A stretch of 64,000 nt of DNA from Timema cristinae (GCA_039000515.1 JBCFYV010000100.1:57155160-57219159), one strand, 5' to 3'; counted from the first letter of the stretch, positions 1 to 11,319 are shown. Notes: generated by a model from the sequence alone, not told the origin. Numbers and translations: made by a program.

Positions 1-238
1 GCTGTGACGATTGTCAACTATTGTCGACGCACTCTCTCTTGCGATAAATCGAAATGCTGCAACGTGTGTTAGCACTGCTGAAAAAGCTGTTTAGACTAAT
101 AAATGCGATAAAAAATTGTGCGTTTTGTTAATATGCTTTATTTGATCCGGCAAGTAAATTGTTGTATAGGATGCTGGTTTCTTTCTAACGTGATCTTAGT
201 TTGAATTGAATGAAATGTTAAGACAATGCTGAAACTAT

Positions 239-507
239 ATTATTATTATTATTATTATTATTAGCACCGCGTCTTACTACCTTGGGTTATACGCACTTAC
301 GCTAATGTGTAATGGTAGGGTGATTGTGAGATGAATGAAGACTACAGTTAACGTGAATCCGAACACGGTGGAGCCCTGGCATTACCCACATTCACAAGAT
401 GTCTTGTCAAGGTAAGGAAGGTTTGGAAATCAGATAAATCTGTCCCGGACGAGGATCGAACCGGCGCCAGCACAGAAGTCTGACACTTACCTAGACCACC
501 AGTCACC
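239..507 (-). mobile_element. SINE family V, full-length copy
   Basis: tRNA-derived SINE read on the minus strand. The head has an A-box-like GGTGGTCTAGG and a B-box-like GGTTCGATCC (degenerate here). A unique body follows, then the tail with CCCGAACGGG-like and GTAAGACGCGGTGC motifs and a (TAA)n end, seen here as (TTA)n at the left. Several single-base losses make it an older copy. The same family recurs about a dozen times in this window. Confidence 0.85.
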
Positions 508-1392
508 AAAAAGTCTATACTAATATTTATAAAGAGGAAAGATTTGAATTTTTGTTTGTAATGGATAAACTCAAAAACTACTGGACCGATTTTAAAAATT
601 CTTTCACCAATATAAAACTACATTACCAGCGAGTAACACAGGCTATATTTTATTTGAAAATTTAATTTATTCCTCATAAAAATGTCGATAGTATATTATA
701 TAGTCGTTGGAAAAAAAAAGTTATTGAAGAGAAAGTGGGTTGGTGAAGGGGGCGGGGAGTAGGGGTGAGGAAAGAGGAATGAGATGAAAATAGGAGGGAG
801 GATAAAAAGAGGAGGGCTATACAGTGATGGTAGGACTGTATTTAAAAAAATAGTTTTGTTTTTATATTGACATGATGGATGATTTGAAGCTTTGTTTTAC
901 AGGATTCCTTAAAATATTTTTTTTACGGGGAAGGGGCTAGTAGTAAATAACTTGTTCAAATATACTTTATATTAATTACGTACTATTTCATTTTTATGTG
1001 GAGAGAAATAATGTGTCCCATTTTGTCCTTTTTTTAAAAAAAAAAGTCAGAAAAAGTGAAAATGTCTAATTTTGTTGATGTTTAGGTGACTCTACCCTAG
1101 TCCCTAGAGGAGACGCAACGAACCACTGTTTTTTTTTTAAATATTGATCCAGTCTGACAAACAAATGAACACATATCTTGACGAGATACCATGAACTCAT
1201 AAAATCCTTTCTTTCCCTCTGTCAAGGCATTGTTTAGCTCTACTAGAGTTTTATTACAATTTGTTGCGGCAGTTTTTACTAATCAAGATAGCGAATATTT
1301 GTGCCTTAGAAAAAATAATAAATATCTGGTAGAGAGAGAAAGGTTCATTTGTTGATCTCTATCAAACAAAATGTTATGTTTGTATTTTCTAT
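508..1392. other. Non-coding stretch, nothing recognised
   Basis: AT-rich sequence with short homopolymer runs and no supported exon on either strand. It should be intronic to the minus-strand esterase, whose later exons lie beyond the left edge. Confidence 0.5.
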
Positions 1393-1604
1393 ATTATTAT
1401 TAGCACCGCGTCTTACTACCCGTTCGGGTTGTACGCACTTACGCTAATGTGTAATGGTAGGTGATTGTGAGATAAATGAAGGACCTACAGTTTAACGTGG
1501 GATCCGAACCACGGTGGAGGCCTGGCATTCCCCACATTCACAAGATGTCTTGTCAGAGGTGAAGGAAGGGTTTGCCGGGACCGAGGAATGAACCCCGGAC
1601 CCCC
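1393..1604 (-). mobile_element. SINE family V, 5'-truncated, next to a splice donor
   Basis: Minus-strand copy with tail (TTA)n at the left. The head is missing and about 20 bp of the body is deleted (TTTGCCGGGACC where other copies have the TTTGGTAATCAG stretch). It ends about 20 bp downstream of the donor of esterase exon 3, so the insertion nearly touches the splice site. Confidence 0.8.
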
Positions 1605-1624
1605 ACGGCGCGACGGGTGCTCAC

Positions 1625-1790
1625 CGAAGGCCCCAAGCCTGTAGTTGGGCGCCACCAAGATGACGTCCTTGTCCAGCAAGTTGTCCGGACAATAGTCGAT
1701 GCTGTTACCGGAGCCGTGCGTGAAGCCCCCAGCGTGGAGCAGGACCACAACGTCCCACTGCAGGTTCTCCTCTTTGGTGTCGTTCAGGAG
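1625..1790 (-). CDS. Esterase exon 3 (oxyanion-hole exon)
   Basis: Encodes LLNDTKEENLQWDVVVLLHAGGF and on to NYRLGAF. The acceptor has a long pyrimidine tract ending in CTCCTAG; the donor is GGTGAGC, leaving one base (phase 1). The glycine-rich loop is HAGGF, with Ala in place of the usual first Gly. Confidence 0.9.
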
Positions 1791-4054
1791 CTAGGAGACC
1801 AGCAGAACGAGGAGGTGTTCAACTCTCGCCATTCGTGATAGAGGGGGGAGGGGTTTCTCGCTACTCACACAGTGGGAAACCGTTCAAAGAAAGTTACATC
1901 TTAGTATACTCGCCCTAGCTACGAACCCGGACCGCTTTGTTTCTCTCAAAATGTGCCTGACATCTCAAAGTCGATGTGTTACCTGGATTCGTTTCTAATC
2001 CTAAAAGAATCTTGTATATACTACATACTGTTTTTATATCTCTTAAGACTCAATATTGTATTATACTGCATACATGTATTTTAAGTCTTCTCAAGACTCA
2101 ATATTGTATTATACTAGATACATGTATTTTATAGTCTTCTCAAGACTAAAATGTATTATACTAGCATACATGTATTTTATAATCTTCTTAAAGACTCAAT
2201 ATTGTATTATACTAGCATACATGTATTTTATAGTCTTCTCAAAGACTCAATATTGTATTATACTAGCATACATGTATTTTATAGTCTTCTCAAAGACTCA
2301 ATATTGTATTATACTAGCATACATGTATTTTATAATCTTCTTAAAGACTCAATATTGTATTATACTAGCATACATGTATTTTATAGTCTTCTCAAAGACT
2401 CAATATTGTATTATACTAGCATACATGTATTTTATAATCTTCTTAAGACTCAATATGTATTAACTAGCATACATGATTTTATAGTCTTCTCAAAGACTCA
2501 TATATTATTATAGTAGCATACATGTATTTTAAACTCTAAATGTATTATAGTATAATAGTAGTGTTACCACTAATGCAATTTGTTATAATTGTACAAAGCA
2601 CGTGGTTTGGGGGCTAAGAGGGGGTTACTGACCCCCCCCCCCCCGGTAGCGCAACTATCCTGAATCCCCAGGCATGTGAATACACAAGAGACACAGCCGG
2701 TACTCGAACCAAGGTCGTTGTCCCTCCTCACCCTGGTCGTGTACACGTTGATATGGAGGCAGTCCTCGTGACCTATGACGAGACGCTCCGGGTGACTCCT
2801 TTGGGCGCACCTATGCCTGTCCTTGGTGGCGTCGAGCACTCCCGACCACGGCTCAGGGGCTTCAGGAGGCTGTGGACAATAACAACAGCTGGTAAAATTC
2901 CGTAGCACAACTTCCTTCGGAGGGGAAGTGAAGCCGTCTGTCCCCTCGTGTCGATTGTGGCGATTGTGTAAAATAACCCTGGAATATATCTTTCCGGGTA
3001 AAATTTGGTAGGACCTTTCGCTATCGTTCATAGAAATTATCGTGTTCTGATACAATCAGTCGGTTGATAAAGTGCAAGTCCAGGAATAATTGATATTAAA
3101 ACTAAAGGCAGACAAATGAAATGAAAATACTCTGTGTTTAGAACACGACAATTGCCTTAACCAAGCAGCAATGATTTCATTTTGATTTGCGACAGTCATA
3201 GCTCGTCTGTTTGTCTAAATCAAGGCCGTGGCCAGCCAATAATTTTATAGGGGGGGGGGGCACATCCCCCAGCTGCTGGAAACTATATAAAAAAAATTAT
3301 AAATAATAAACAGTTCTAAAAACTATCTGAAGTGTTTCTTTTTATGGCAACATAGCCCCCTAATTTGTATTGTACTTGTATCTTAATTTCGATATTTGTT
3401 GAACCATAAATAAGGCCATATATATTTTGTTCATAAAATTTCGGGAAAAGGGGGGGGAGGGGTTCAACCCCTCTTGACTACGGCCTTGGTCTAAATGTGA
3501 ATTATTCTCCGTGTCCGTCCGTTACTAAAGTCCTTAGAAAGTTAAAAAAGTTGTTTCGACTTATTCGGAGGACTATGTGTCGCTGTGGCTTCTTCTTACG
3601 GACTACGGACTACGGACTACGGACCCTGTGTAGGCCCCCCACTCACCCTGAACCGCAGGTCCCCCAGAGGAGGCTTGGCGTACGGGATACCGAGGAAGGA
3701 GTAGATAGTCTTGCCTTCCCTCGTGGCCAGGATGGTTCCCCTGACGAGACCCTCAGCCGTGGGCACGATGGGTCCACTAGGAGGAGGTCGGGGACTGTCG
3801 TCTTCTTCCGCCGCGGTGACCTCGGGGGATACGTCCACCCTCTCCTCCTCGACGTCGGGGGGATCCTCTCGGTGATAGCCATCGTCTTCCTGTCGCCCTT
3901 TCCCTGGCGATTCGTCGTCTTCGTAGTCGTCATTATCGTCTTCGACCTCGAACTCGTCGTCTTCGACCCAATCGAGCGTATCCTCGTCCGCTGAGCAGAC
4001 GACCACAGCGAGAAGGATCGAGAAGCAACACCACCACAGCCATTTCCGCCCCAT
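1625..4054 (-). CDS. Type-B carboxylesterase, 5' part (3 exons, continues past left edge)
   Basis: Secreted alpha/beta-hydrolase of the carboxylesterase/cholinesterase family. Three phase-0 junctions join exons 4054-3647, 2869-2732 and 1790-1625. The start at 4054 is chosen because MGRKWLWWCCFSILLAVVVC is a good signal peptide; the Met ten codons upstream would precede it with polar residues. Visible family motifs are the N-terminal GLVRGT, FLGIPYAKPP and GDLRFR, then EPWSGVLDAT, the GHEDCLHINVYT disulphide/strand block, the oxyanion-hole region HAGGF (usually HGGGF or HGGAF) and NYRLGAFG. The catalytic Ser, Glu and His exons are outside the window, so activity cannot be judged. About 75 residues of very acidic linker separate the signal peptide from the esterase fold, which is unusual. 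Cholinesterase-like adhesion proteins are an alternative to an active enzyme. Confidence 0.92.
2040..2535. repeat. 51-bp minisatellite, about 10 copies
   Basis: Unit with CATACATGTATTTTATA and AGTCTTCTCAAAGACT, the latter a self-complementary hairpin. The period is exactly 51 bp in the core, which leaves long open frames that are artefacts. It lies in intron 2 of the esterase and does not touch an exon. Confidence 0.92.
2732..2869 (-). CDS. Esterase exon 2
   Basis: 46 codons, phase 0 to phase 0, encoding PPEAPEPWSGVLDATKD through GHEDCLHINVYTTR. Acceptor TTGTCCACAG, donor AGGGTGAGG. It joins exon 1 to give the family sequence DLRFR-PPEAPEPW without a gap. Confidence 0.92.
3221..3488. mobile_element. 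hAT-like MITE with perfect 8-bp target duplication
   Basis: Ends CAAGGCCGT and ACGGCCTTG are inverted repeats of about 14 bp. The element is flanked on both sides by GTCTAAAT (3213-3220 and 3489-3496). An 8-bp target duplication and a CA-starting terminus fit the hAT superfamily. The 268-bp interior has poly-G runs and no coding capacity. A second copy in opposite orientation lies at 35977-36234. It sits in intron 1 of the esterase. Confidence 0.8.
3647..4054 (-). CDS. Esterase exon 1 (signal peptide and acidic linker)
   Basis: 136 codons ending in phase 0 at donor AGGGTGAGT. Order: signal peptide (residues 1-22), a linker dominated by Asp and Glu (about 23-90, with a Pro-rich end SPRPPPSGP), then the first esterase strands PTAEGLVRGT and FLGIPYAKPPLGDLRFR. 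Confidence 0.92.
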
Positions 4055-4194
4055 GCTGCCGCTATTTGCTGTCCCGTCAAACAAAACATACGTGTAACTC
4101 TCGCCAATCGACGGCTCACTATCTTATCTGCCACATAGCGGCGGTTTCTTAGTTGTTCGACGGGTTGCGATAACAGGGCCATGTCGGTGACTCG

Positions 4195-4455
4195 GTCCCG
4201 TCTTGCGTTGTGACTGCTGATACGGAGCCTTCATGGTGTGACAACTGTGACACGCTTGGACACTGAATAGCTTGCTTGATAGGGAGGTTCTCATGGTGTG
4301 ACAACTGTGACACGCTTGGACACTGATTAGCTTGCCTGATAGGGAGGTTCTCATGTGTGTGACAACTGTGACACTGAATAGCTTGCCTGATATGGAGCCT
4401 CTCATGGTGTGACAACTGTGACACCGACTAGCTCGCCTGATATGGGAGGTTTTGT
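4195..4455. repeat. 60-bp tandem repeat upstream of the esterase start
   Basis: About four copies of a unit containing GGTGTGACAACTGTGACAC and CTTGCCTGATAGGGAGG, 140-400 bp upstream of the esterase ATG. It lies in the promoter or 5' UTR region. Confidence 0.85.
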
Positions 4456-4557
4456 CTCGAAACACAATTAGGGTTTACAGCATTGGACAAAACTATTGTT
4501 CAGTTCCTTGACGAATTACGCTACGATCTTATAAGCTCCATGTTAATATTTAAAATC

Positions 4558-4729
4558 ACCCGCCTCGGTGGCGTAGTTGGCTAACGCGCTTGTCATGTTG
4601 AGCTCGACTGCTGAGGACGGGGAGATCAAGGTTCGAATCTCGGTCGGGTGAACTGGGGGTGGTTTTTCCTAAATGGCATTCCACTCTCCCTCCACGTAAA
4701 TACGGGTTCACTTCCTCTAATTCAACCTT
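4558..4729 (+). mobile_element. SINE family C, cut by assembly gap
   Basis: tRNA-derived head GGTGGCGTAGTTGGCTAACG (A box) and GGTTCGAATC (B box), then the shared body CACTCTCCCTCCACG. The copy runs into the N gap, so its tail is missing. Confidence 0.88.
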
Positions 4730-4829
4730 NNNNNNNNNNNNNNNNNNNNNNNNNNNNNNNNNNNNNNNNNNNNNNNNNNNNNNNNNNNNNNNNNNNNNNN
4801 NNNNNNNNNNNNNNNNNNNNNNNNNNNNN
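4730..4829. other. Assembly gap (100 N)
   Basis: Fixed-size run of N, placed inside a SINE copy. Confidence 0.99.
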
Positions 4830-5100
4830 AGCACCGTTAAGAAAACGGCCGTCAAATAATACTCCCAAGAACAGCTCAAGTCCGATGTTTGGAGAGTATC
4901 TAGTCAACTCGTCCAACTAGAGGTAGGCCTGGCTACTGTTTCTATGCGCGAGCTAGCGTGGTCGTCACTTCCTGTCCTTGACAGACCCGAGTTTCCCTGC
5001 TCTTGGAGGAAGAGCGGCTCGTGTCACGTGATCTGCTCCGTGGACGATCGTGAGTAGTGACGAGATGAAGTCCTTGTGGGACGTTTCGTCGAGCAAGACT
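4830..5100. other. CpG-richer stretch, possible esterase 5' region
   Basis: Noticeably richer in CpG than its surroundings (for example TATGCGCGAGCTAGCG). It lies upstream of the minus-strand esterase, so a promoter or 5' exon is possible. No TATA box or splice evidence supports this. Confidence 0.25.
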
Positions 5101-5186
5101 ATCTAGCTAATCTGTCTATCAATCTATATTTATATCTATCCATCTATCTTTCTTTCTTTCTACCTATCTCTCTCCTATCTCCTATC

Positions 5187-5399
5187 TCATGTACTCTTGT
5201 ATCTCCTCGTGACAGCTAACTTGCTCCTCACAAACTTCATCCCCATGTCCTCCACTTTCCTGGTCTCTCTTTCATTCAGAGTACATGTTTCTGCTACATG
5301 AGTGACAAAGGGTACAAAGTACACTCTGTACAACACTTCCTTACACTTCAAGGACAATTCTCTTCTCCACAGCAGGTCTCTTACACACCTATAGAACAA
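5187..5399 (-). mobile_element. LINE fragment, C-terminal part of reverse transcriptase
   Basis: An open frame of 70 codons reads RRELSLKCKEVLYRVYFVPF, AETCTLNERE and [19 protein letters not shown]. This is the 'K..LY...P...Y.AE.W.L...E.KF.R....TR' signature that follows the RT domain in non-LTR retrotransposons. It continues upstream directly into the 37-bp array, whose unit derives from the same frame. Confidence 0.75.
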
Positions 5400-6197
5400 C
5401 TCTCCACAGCAGGTCTCTTACACACCTATAGAACAACTCTCCATAGCAGGTTTCTTACACACCTATAGAACAACTCTCCATAGCAGGTCTCTTACACACC
5501 TATAGAACAACTCTCCACAGCAGGTCTCTTACACACCTATAGAACAACTCTCCATAGCAGGTCTCTTACACACCTATAGAACAACTCTCCATAGCAGGTC
5601 TCTTACACTCCTATAGAACAACTCTCCATAGTAGGTCTCTTACACTCATATAGGATTACTCTCCATAGCATGTCTCTTACACACCTATAGAACAACTCTC
5701 CATAGCAGGTCTCTTACACACCTATAGAACAACTCTCCATAGCAGGTCTCTTACACACCTATAGAACAACCCTCCATAGTAGGTCTCTTACACTCATATA
5801 GGATTACTCTCCATAGCATGTCTCTTACACACCTATAGAACAACTCTCCATAGCAGGTCTCTTACACACCTATAGAACAACTCTCCATAGCAGGTCTCTT
5901 ACACACCTATAGAACAACTCTCCATAGCAGGTCTCTTACACACCTATAGAACAACTCTCCATAGCAGGTCTCTTACACACCTATAGAACAACTCTCCATA
6001 GCAGGTCTCTTACACACCTATAGAACAACTCTCCATAGCAGGTCTCTTACACACCTATAGAACAACTCTCCATAGCAGGTCTCTTACACACCTATAGAAC
6101 AACTCTCCATAGCAGGTATCTTACACACCTATAGAACAACTCTCCATAGCAGGTCTCTTACACACCTATAGAACAACTCTCCATAGCAGGTCTCTTA
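5380..6197 (-). repeat. 37-bp array derived from a LINE coding segment, about 22 copies
   Basis: On the minus strand the unit is GTGTGTAAGAGACCTGC followed by TATGGAGAGTTGTTCTATAG. This is the segment encoding [12 protein letters not shown] in the adjoining LINE frame. The period of 37 is not a multiple of three, so the array is not coding. The same array occurs at 24335-25255 in the other orientation. Confidence 0.92.
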
Positions 6198-6213
6198 CAC
6201 AGTAAGGTGTAAT

Positions 6214-6400
6214 ATAGCCAAGTAAGAAACGGCAGGAGAGAGAAAAGACAAGAAGTTAGAATGATGGATGAAGAAGGAAGAACATTGAAGACAGAAGAGG
6301 ATTAAAAGGAACTATTGATGAGATATTTTGAGATATTCAACCCGGAAGAATTAACTTCATGGATGATACATTATAGTAGATGAAAATTAAATTGACCATA
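6214..6400 (+). mobile_element. LINE fragment, linker between endonuclease and RT
   Basis: Plus-strand translation gives EVRMMDEEGRTLKTEED then a stop then KELLMRYFEIFNPEEL. This is the typical 'D.EG...T.......YF..L.N' linker of non-LTR elements. Its orientation is opposite to the RT fragment across the array, so the locus is rearranged. Confidence 0.6.
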
Positions 6401-7365
6401 TTCAGCAGTAAGTAATTTTAATTGACGTAGCTTAGCGAGGTCCTGTTTTAACGCGACTATTTGGCATTTTGCCTGTTTGTTTGGAGGTTAGTTACTGTCA
6501 AATGTGGTGACCAATTTTATCGAAATTTAATAGGGATGTTCTTTGAAACTATGCCTAACAACGTATTCGTGTGGTTATTGGTTTCAATATGGATGCTGCT
6601 AAAATGATTTTTTTGTTTAATAGATAATCTCAAGTGATTTAAATTTAAATTCCAACCAATCGATTGAGTCCATAGGGCGTATTAAAAAAAATTGAGTTCT
6701 TAAACCAGGTGAACAATGATTTTTCTCATACAATTTACTAGAGATTACAGTATTCATTGATTTCCTGTCTAATTTGATCACCAATCAACTTCAAACACAA
6801 GGTTAAATCGTAAGACCGTAGTAATGATAAGAACATGACATAACTCTTAGCATGATGTACTCAAAAAATGCTATTGTTCACAGAATTACTATCAGTAATT
6901 AAACTCGGCTAAATGATCTAAAAAATAGTCAGCTAAGATTTCTGCGCACACCTCTTGTTGGTGTCTACGCTCCTGGTAGCCGCGAGGCTACTGCTCGCAT
7001 CGGCGCGACTGCTGGATTATCTTTACACTATATATACTACTACTTACTTATTTTTACTCTCTCTTATCTCTATCTCTCTCTCTCTCTTCTAAAGCTGGAA
7101 GGGACAAACAACCTCTTGGAGTGTTCTGGAACTTTGAGTTGTTTGGTTTCACTCTGGCTGTTGTTATAAATGACGGAACACGACGACGATGACGTGCTGA
7201 CTTTACGGAAAAAACCACTCTTTATTTTATTTATTTATTTTACCCGACCTCTTGGTAAATGAAAGATAGAGAGAGGTTCCTGGTTGCTGCTGACCTAGAA
7301 ACCATGAGTTTGATTTCTCGCGAGGGGAATAATTTCCACGTGTTTGGTTAATTAGACTGAATAAC
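6401..7365. other. Non-coding stretch with a CT microsatellite
   Basis: No supported exon. A (TCTC)n-like tract lies at about 7057-7090. A short GC-richer piece at 6950-7010 is unexplained. Confidence 0.5.
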
Positions 7366-7620
7366 CCCGCCTCGGTGGCGTAGTTAGCTAACGCGCTAGT
7401 CGTGTTGAGCTCGACTGCTGAGGACGCGAAGATCGAGGTTCAAATCTCGGTCGGGTGAACTGGAAAGGGGGTGTTCCTAAATTGTTTTCCACTCTCCCTC
7501 CACGCAAATGCGGGTTTACTTCCTCTAATTCGACCTTCCCCCTTCCTAATACATTAGCGTAATCAGTACTTAAGCGTATAACCTGAACGGATAGTAAGAT
7601 GCGGTGATTAATAATAAATA
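7366..7620 (+). mobile_element. SINE family C, full length
   Basis: Head CCGCCTCGGTGGCGTAGTTA, body and tail GCGTATAACCTGAACGGATA with an ATTAATAATAAAT end. Target duplication TAGACTGAATAA on the left and TAGACTAAATAAA on the right. Confidence 0.9.
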
Positions 7621-8939
7621 AAAAATAGACTAAATAAACAAACCCTCATTATATATTATATATTCCACCCCCCTTAATTCCTAATCTCATCGGACACGGA
7701 AAGAGCCTCCACGGAAAGGCTCTACGATTTATTTGTACTTTTTATACATTCAGTCCTCCGCCCCTTGGACAAACAGTAAGTACATTAGTACTGAGTTTGA
7801 GTTCTAACCTTTATTGTTTGGAGGGACTCTTAAATATGTTTCGTTGGATCTCAGTGACTGACACAAAATAGCTTCGACATGGGTACATTACAAAATAGGG
7901 TTAATACAATAATATTAAACTCATACTTTTGAATAACATATTTTAATATTATCGACTATTTCTATTATTCCTTCGGTAATTGAATGAACTTGGCTTAAAA
8001 ATAATCTTACTAACCTCACTTGTAATATTATTTATTACCGGTATTCTTTCTTCTCTTCAACTTCTTCGGATACACGCGTTCTCTTAACATATCATAATTC
8101 CTCATTGTCCAAAAATTATGGCCACACCAACAAAACGCAAGCTTTGGCAAATTCTCTGACACGGACTTGTGGAGCCCTGGTTTTGATTCACTTACTGAGC
8201 AGACTATACTACTACAGACAAATTGATTTGATGTTTATGTATAAAACCAGCCCAAACACACGGCACTATTTTATTCTTTATTTATTTATTTTTCTTTTGG
8301 ACTTGATTTAAATGAATTTTTTACTCTAATTAAATTTAAATTAAAAACACAGAACATCTAATAAACCAACCAATAAAGAAAGTCCTCTCTGGCTGGTTGC
8401 GCTGTGAGTGTGTCTGTGTGGTGGTTTGTTTGTTTTTTGTTTGGTTGGTAGAAGTAGAAGGAAGGCAAGTGAGCAAAAGAGTCGCTGTGTACCAAGGCAC
8501 TATGACACGGTAGGAGGTAAACTTTCAACAAGTGGTCGACGCCCTGGGGCAGACAGCGCTTTCCGCTTTGCCCGGATTGAAACAACGTTGCTCGTACTAG
8601 GAACGGAGAAGACTAAAAGAGGTATTGTAAACGTAAATAATATTTATAAAATACATTTTCTTATATATGGATTACCTTCATTTTTGGTATTTATCCTAGA
8701 TTGGTCGTTAAAGAGTATGGACACGTAAATATTCAAATTAATAGTGAACCTATCAAGGTGGCGGATAATAAAATGGGATATAAAGATACACTGTTAGGGC
8801 GTTAAAATACTCAGGCTTACGAACTTGTTTTTGTTTTAGTGAATCATATATTTATTTATTATTTGATTATTTCATCACGTTTTTAGTATTCACTCGGGAT
8901 ACATCCATACATTATTAATTACACTCATGTAATAAGGAT
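7621..8939. other. Non-coding stretch, nothing recognised
   Basis: AT-rich, with two short open frames (near 8105-8311 and 8408-8728) that match no family I recognise and lack splice or composition support. Confidence 0.45.
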
Positions 8940-9075
8940 GAGACAGGTAGAATTTGAGAGGAAATGTAGCCAAACTTGCGTGGAGGGAAAGGGCGAAAAA
9001 AACATTTAGGGGGAAGTAATTCTCGTTGCAGCCAACCAGGATTCGAACCCTGATCTCCTTGTCACCAGCAATCCC
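8940..9075 (-). mobile_element. SINE family R, partial
   Basis: Minus-strand body (TTGCGTGGAGGGAAAGG) and B box (GATTCGAACCCTGATCTCC in plus orientation). Both ends are lost. Confidence 0.65.
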
Positions 9076-9289
9076 GTAAAAAAAAAAAATCTAAGTGACG
9101 TGCTAAGTTCGTAATTCAAGCAACTGCGAGGGTGAATAATTTAATTAGTTAAATCGTTAAAAAGGCGAACCAAAAACCTACTACTCTCTTTCAAGAATAC
9201 ATAAATAGGTTTGAGTAAAATTATTAGAAATCTAATTTTTTTTAAATGTAATAAAAAAAGGGAACAATTCTAACAAAATGTTTAAATTG

Positions 9290-9530
9290 TTGGTGGAATA
9301 TCGGATAAAGGCGTCTGTCTCATCCAGTCTGGTTTGCCAGTAAAACGTGGAGGTTGGAGTTGGAATCCCGGATGAGTTTAGTTAGCGTTTTACCCCCACC
9401 CCTTACACCCCTTCCATGCTTGCTCAATTAACCTCCACGACAAATGTGGGTTCATTTCCTATAACTTTTACCTTCCTAATTCCTACTCCATTAGTGTAAA
9501 TATGTAGCTATCCAGGACGGGTAGTAAGAC
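9290..9530 (+). mobile_element. SINE family R, highly diverged
   Basis: Weak tRNA-like head, then CCACGACAAATGTGGGTTC, CCTACTCCATTAGTG and GACGGGTAGTAAGAC in the family order. Confidence 0.55.
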
Positions 9531-9794
9531 ATAACAATATACCACATATACCACACACCATAATAGTTTAGCAGACCCATAAAAAATATATCAATAATTA
9601 ATAAACAAATTCATTTTATTATCTTCAACACGCTACATTAAAATAAACATACCTATAGATTAGTTGTATAAAAATTATAAATAATTATACTTAGCCTACA
9701 ATATTAACGGATTAAATAGCCAAGCTATTATATTAATTGCTATTTACGGTTATACCTATAGCCGCATGTAAATACCATAGTCTTTAAATTGATA

Positions 9795-9892
9795 AAATAC
9801 ACCGGGATAAGAGAATCGAACACGGGACTTTTGACATAATACGTCAATGTTCTTTCTAACCACTGAGCTATCCAGAAGTCATTTTGGTGTCA
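9795..9892 (-). mobile_element. SINE family D (tRNA-like head)
   Basis: The minus strand reads GGATAGCTCAGTGGTTAGAA (A box) and GTGTTCGATTCTC (B box), spaced as in a tRNA. The acceptor stem does not pair, so this is a SINE head rather than a tRNA gene. A sister copy lies at 50824-50912. Confidence 0.55.
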
Positions 9893-11100
9893 TGGTTCAT
9901 TCTTCACTCATATTTTAGGGCAGGGTCTTTGATGGACGTGCCATTTCTCAATTTAAAGGATACAATTTTTTTTTTTATCCGCGAATAATAAATGACCGCA
10001 TGTTTCGTATGAGTTTATCCGCCATCAGAACTGATTGACTGCACTAGATAGTTCATTAGTTGCAAATAATATCTATCTATCCATCTATCTATCTATCCAT
10101 CACTTGTTCAGATCATAACAATGTTGATTTCAACATAATATATTAGGTTTTGACTATTAGAAAACTACTTATTCTCAGTTTAACATAAATTCATAATTAA
10201 TCCCTAGTTTATTTATACATTTGGCAATGCAACAAAAATAGTAGTAGACAATTTATAGCAACATTATTTTTAAAAAAACATAAATAAAGCTTAACAATGT
10301 TATTTAAAAAACTTATTACGTTTTTAAAAAAACTTTATAAGTTAAAAAACTTATTATTTTTAAGAGCTTATTGAGTTTAAAAAATATTATTAAAAATTAA
10401 CGAGTTAAAGCAGTATTGTTTAAACAACCTAATGAGTTAAAATAGTATTTTTTAATTTTAGAAACCTAATAGGTTTAAATATTATTATTTAAAATATTTA
10501 ATAAGTTGAAATGATATTATTTTAATGACTTAAAAGCAATAACATTTACAAAAAACTTGTAATTATTTAGTCAAAAAACATTATTTAAGGTATAAATATC
10601 ATAAAAAAAATATCAGGATTTTATCATTTGTAAGTTGGTAGTATTGAGTAATATTTAGTTAAATAACCAAGTAAACGAATAACAGCATAGGACCGAAGAA
10701 GAACATTGTAGCACGATCAGCACCTAAAATCAAACGATCATTATCTTATCTTTGTTCTAAAGATAGTTCGACTAATCCAAACATTGAATTGAGAAACTTT
10801 ACATTAAGTTTAAGTGAGATATTTTATAAGTAAGACTAAGTAAATAAAGAACCTATGTAAAACATTAAGACCTAAATTAAAGTACACATGAGTGAAATCA
10901 ATAAATATTTTAACTAAATGAACAAGATTAAAGGAAATAAATAATGAATGACCAAAGGAGATATTTAACTAAACCAGTATAAGGGATACATTCATAGCCT
11001 AGTTTAATGAATTGAAATAAACCACCGGATCTCTCAGACCTCCTCAATTACTATAGTTCCTTGTTCAACGTCACTGACGAAGCTTTGAAAATCTTCCACA
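9893..11100. other. Very AT-rich stretch with degenerate repeats
   Basis: No exon. Between about 10260 and 10560 an irregular 40-50 bp motif (AACTTATTA, GAGTTAAAAYAGTATT) recurs, suggesting a decayed tandem array. A (TATC)n tract lies near 10070-10100. Confidence 0.45.
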
Positions 11101-11114
11101 TGGACTTTTTTTTT

Positions 11115-11290
11115 TACGGTAGGTAGGTAGAATTTAGAGGAGGAGATGCAGCCGCATTTTCATGGAAATTATAGTGGTTAATTAAATAAACATTTCAGGA
11201 GAAAATTCACCTCCCTATTTACATATATACCCGACTGAGATTTGAACCCTGACCTCTTTGACGCCTTTGCCTGCGTGCCCACCGGCACGG
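11115..11290 (-). mobile_element. SINE family R, partial
   Basis: Minus-strand body GAATTTAGAGGAGGAGATG and B box GATTTGAACCCTGACC (plus-strand spelling). The tail is replaced by unrelated sequence. Confidence 0.6.
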
Positions 11291-11319
11291 GTAGTTAAAT
11301 ATATTTAATATATGAGGTT

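Noticed and set aside
2056..2513. Two long open frames with IHVFY-type repeats
   Set aside because: They are produced by a 51-bp array, a multiple of three; no start context, domain or splice support.
3497..3994. 165-codon plus-strand frame
   Set aside because: Antisense to esterase exon 1, which has signal peptide, family motifs and splice sites.
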